From: Anaerolineae bacterium
GTDB taxonomy: Bacteria > Chloroflexota > Anaerolineae > SpSt-313
Reading direction: 5' to 3'
Assembly: GCA_023511475.1 (NCBI GenBank)
Contig: JAIMBM010000209.1
Span: forward strand, 1-5,945
Length of the DNA: 5,945 nucleotides
The translations under genes and the position numbers were made by a program. Each line of letters begins with the position of its first letter. Positions within the stretch are counted from its first letter, which is position 1. Positions 5,712 to 5,945 of this stretch are shown here, one piece after another. The notes under the pieces are model-generated. The model did no database searches. It saw only the letters and a program-made list of their open reading frames with translations, and was not told the DNA's origin.

Positions 5712-5889
5712 CTGCAGGCTCGACTTTGGCCTTTCGCCGCGCGCCCCCCAACATCACGCAGAAGCTGCCGCAATGGCCCCCCAGCGACCCTGTGTTCGCG
5801 GACCCCTCCCCCTTTCCCCCTTCAGGGGCGGACAGGTTGCCCCACGAGCGGGGCCAACGCATTCGAGCGGCAGTGCCCCATCCCCCTAC
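5712..5889. other. Non-coding C-rich spacer with small inverted repeats
   Basis: No credible gene is seen on either strand. The stretch has runs of C and T (around 5804-5820), a CCCC-TTCA-GGGG hairpin (5817-5828), and a second hairpin, GTTGCCCC with GGGGC(C)AAC (5836-5858), with one bulged base. Together with the flanking palindromes this makes 5571-5945 a gene-free, structure-rich region. Confidence 0.5.
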
Positions 5890-5925
5890 CCCCCTTCCCC
5901 GCCGCTTGTGCGGCGGGGAAGGGGG
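5890..5925. repeat. Perfect 16-bp inverted repeat followed by T4
   Basis: The left arm (5890-5905) and right arm (5910-5925) are exact reverse complements around a TTGT loop. On the plus strand CATTTT follows (5926-5931), so it could act as an intrinsic terminator for rightward transcription. Its lead-in (a CCCCCTACC-type C-rich run) and overall layout resemble the palindrome at 5658-5705. Confidence 0.85.
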
Positions 5926-5945
5926 CATTTTCCCTTGTAAGGGGG

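Noticed and set aside
5107..5928. Minus-strand open frame of 273 codons across the tRNA and palindromes
   Set aside because: It runs through a tRNA gene, a palindrome and the real small gene. Composition is low-complexity Arg/Pro/Gly.
5600..5945. CRISPR array
   Set aside because: The repeats are a single adjacent pair and unlike palindromes. There are no regularly spaced repeats with unique spacers and no cas genes.

Overview
The window is GC-rich bacterial chromosomal DNA and carries mostly housekeeping genes. The signs of a bacterium are a peptidoglycan gene (murI), a membrane-bound pyrophosphatase, sigma70-type promoters (TTGACA/TATAAT-like boxes with 17-bp spacers) and a tRNA of the lysidine-dependent Ile2 type. 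The C-rich intergenic palindromes and the gene mix would suit a high-GC lineage such as Chloroflexota. That placement is an impression, not a demonstration.

Left half (1-3445, minus strand): a compact three-gene transcription unit runs leftwards. It starts at a near-consensus promoter (-35 3439-3444, -10 3416-3421) and passes through a leader of about 165 nt that contains a perfect intrinsic terminator (3298-3333). It then encodes hppA, a K+-independent-type proton-pumping pyrophosphatase (3242-1080), a class I glutamine-amidotransferase-like hydrolase of the peptidase C26/PuuD family (1046-294), and murI, glutamate racemase, cut by the window edge (254-1). The gaps between genes are 33 and 39 bp, so co-transcription is likely. 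A terminator inside the hppA leader suggests conditional read-through (attenuation or a riboswitch) or a small RNA made from the same promoter. No known riboswitch class was recognised.

Middle (3463-5354, plus strand): a second near-consensus promoter (-35 3463-3468, -10 3486-3491) fires in the opposite direction. It drives a MOT1-family molybdate/sulfate transporter whose real start is probably a CTG at 3586, with an N-terminus 21 residues longer than the first in-frame ATG gives. About 200 bp further on is a 141-residue, helical, cysteine-containing protein with a strong ribosome binding site and no recognised family.

Right end (5355-5945): a minus-strand tRNA with anticodon CAU (5517-5446) has its own consensus promoter, no encoded CCA, and the acceptor-stem pairs typical of tRNA-Ile2. 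Upstream of it is a non-coding stretch with an exact 11-bp tandem duplication and several inverted repeats. These include a 48-bp near-perfect palindrome followed by T5 and a 16-bp perfect stem followed shortly by T4. The last two share a layout (C-rich lead-in, long stem, T-run) and may be copies of a dispersed palindromic repeat family. I found no CRISPR array, transposase, integrase or toxin-antitoxin gene. The most interesting items are the hppA leader, the uncharacterised 141-aa gene and the palindromic repeats.
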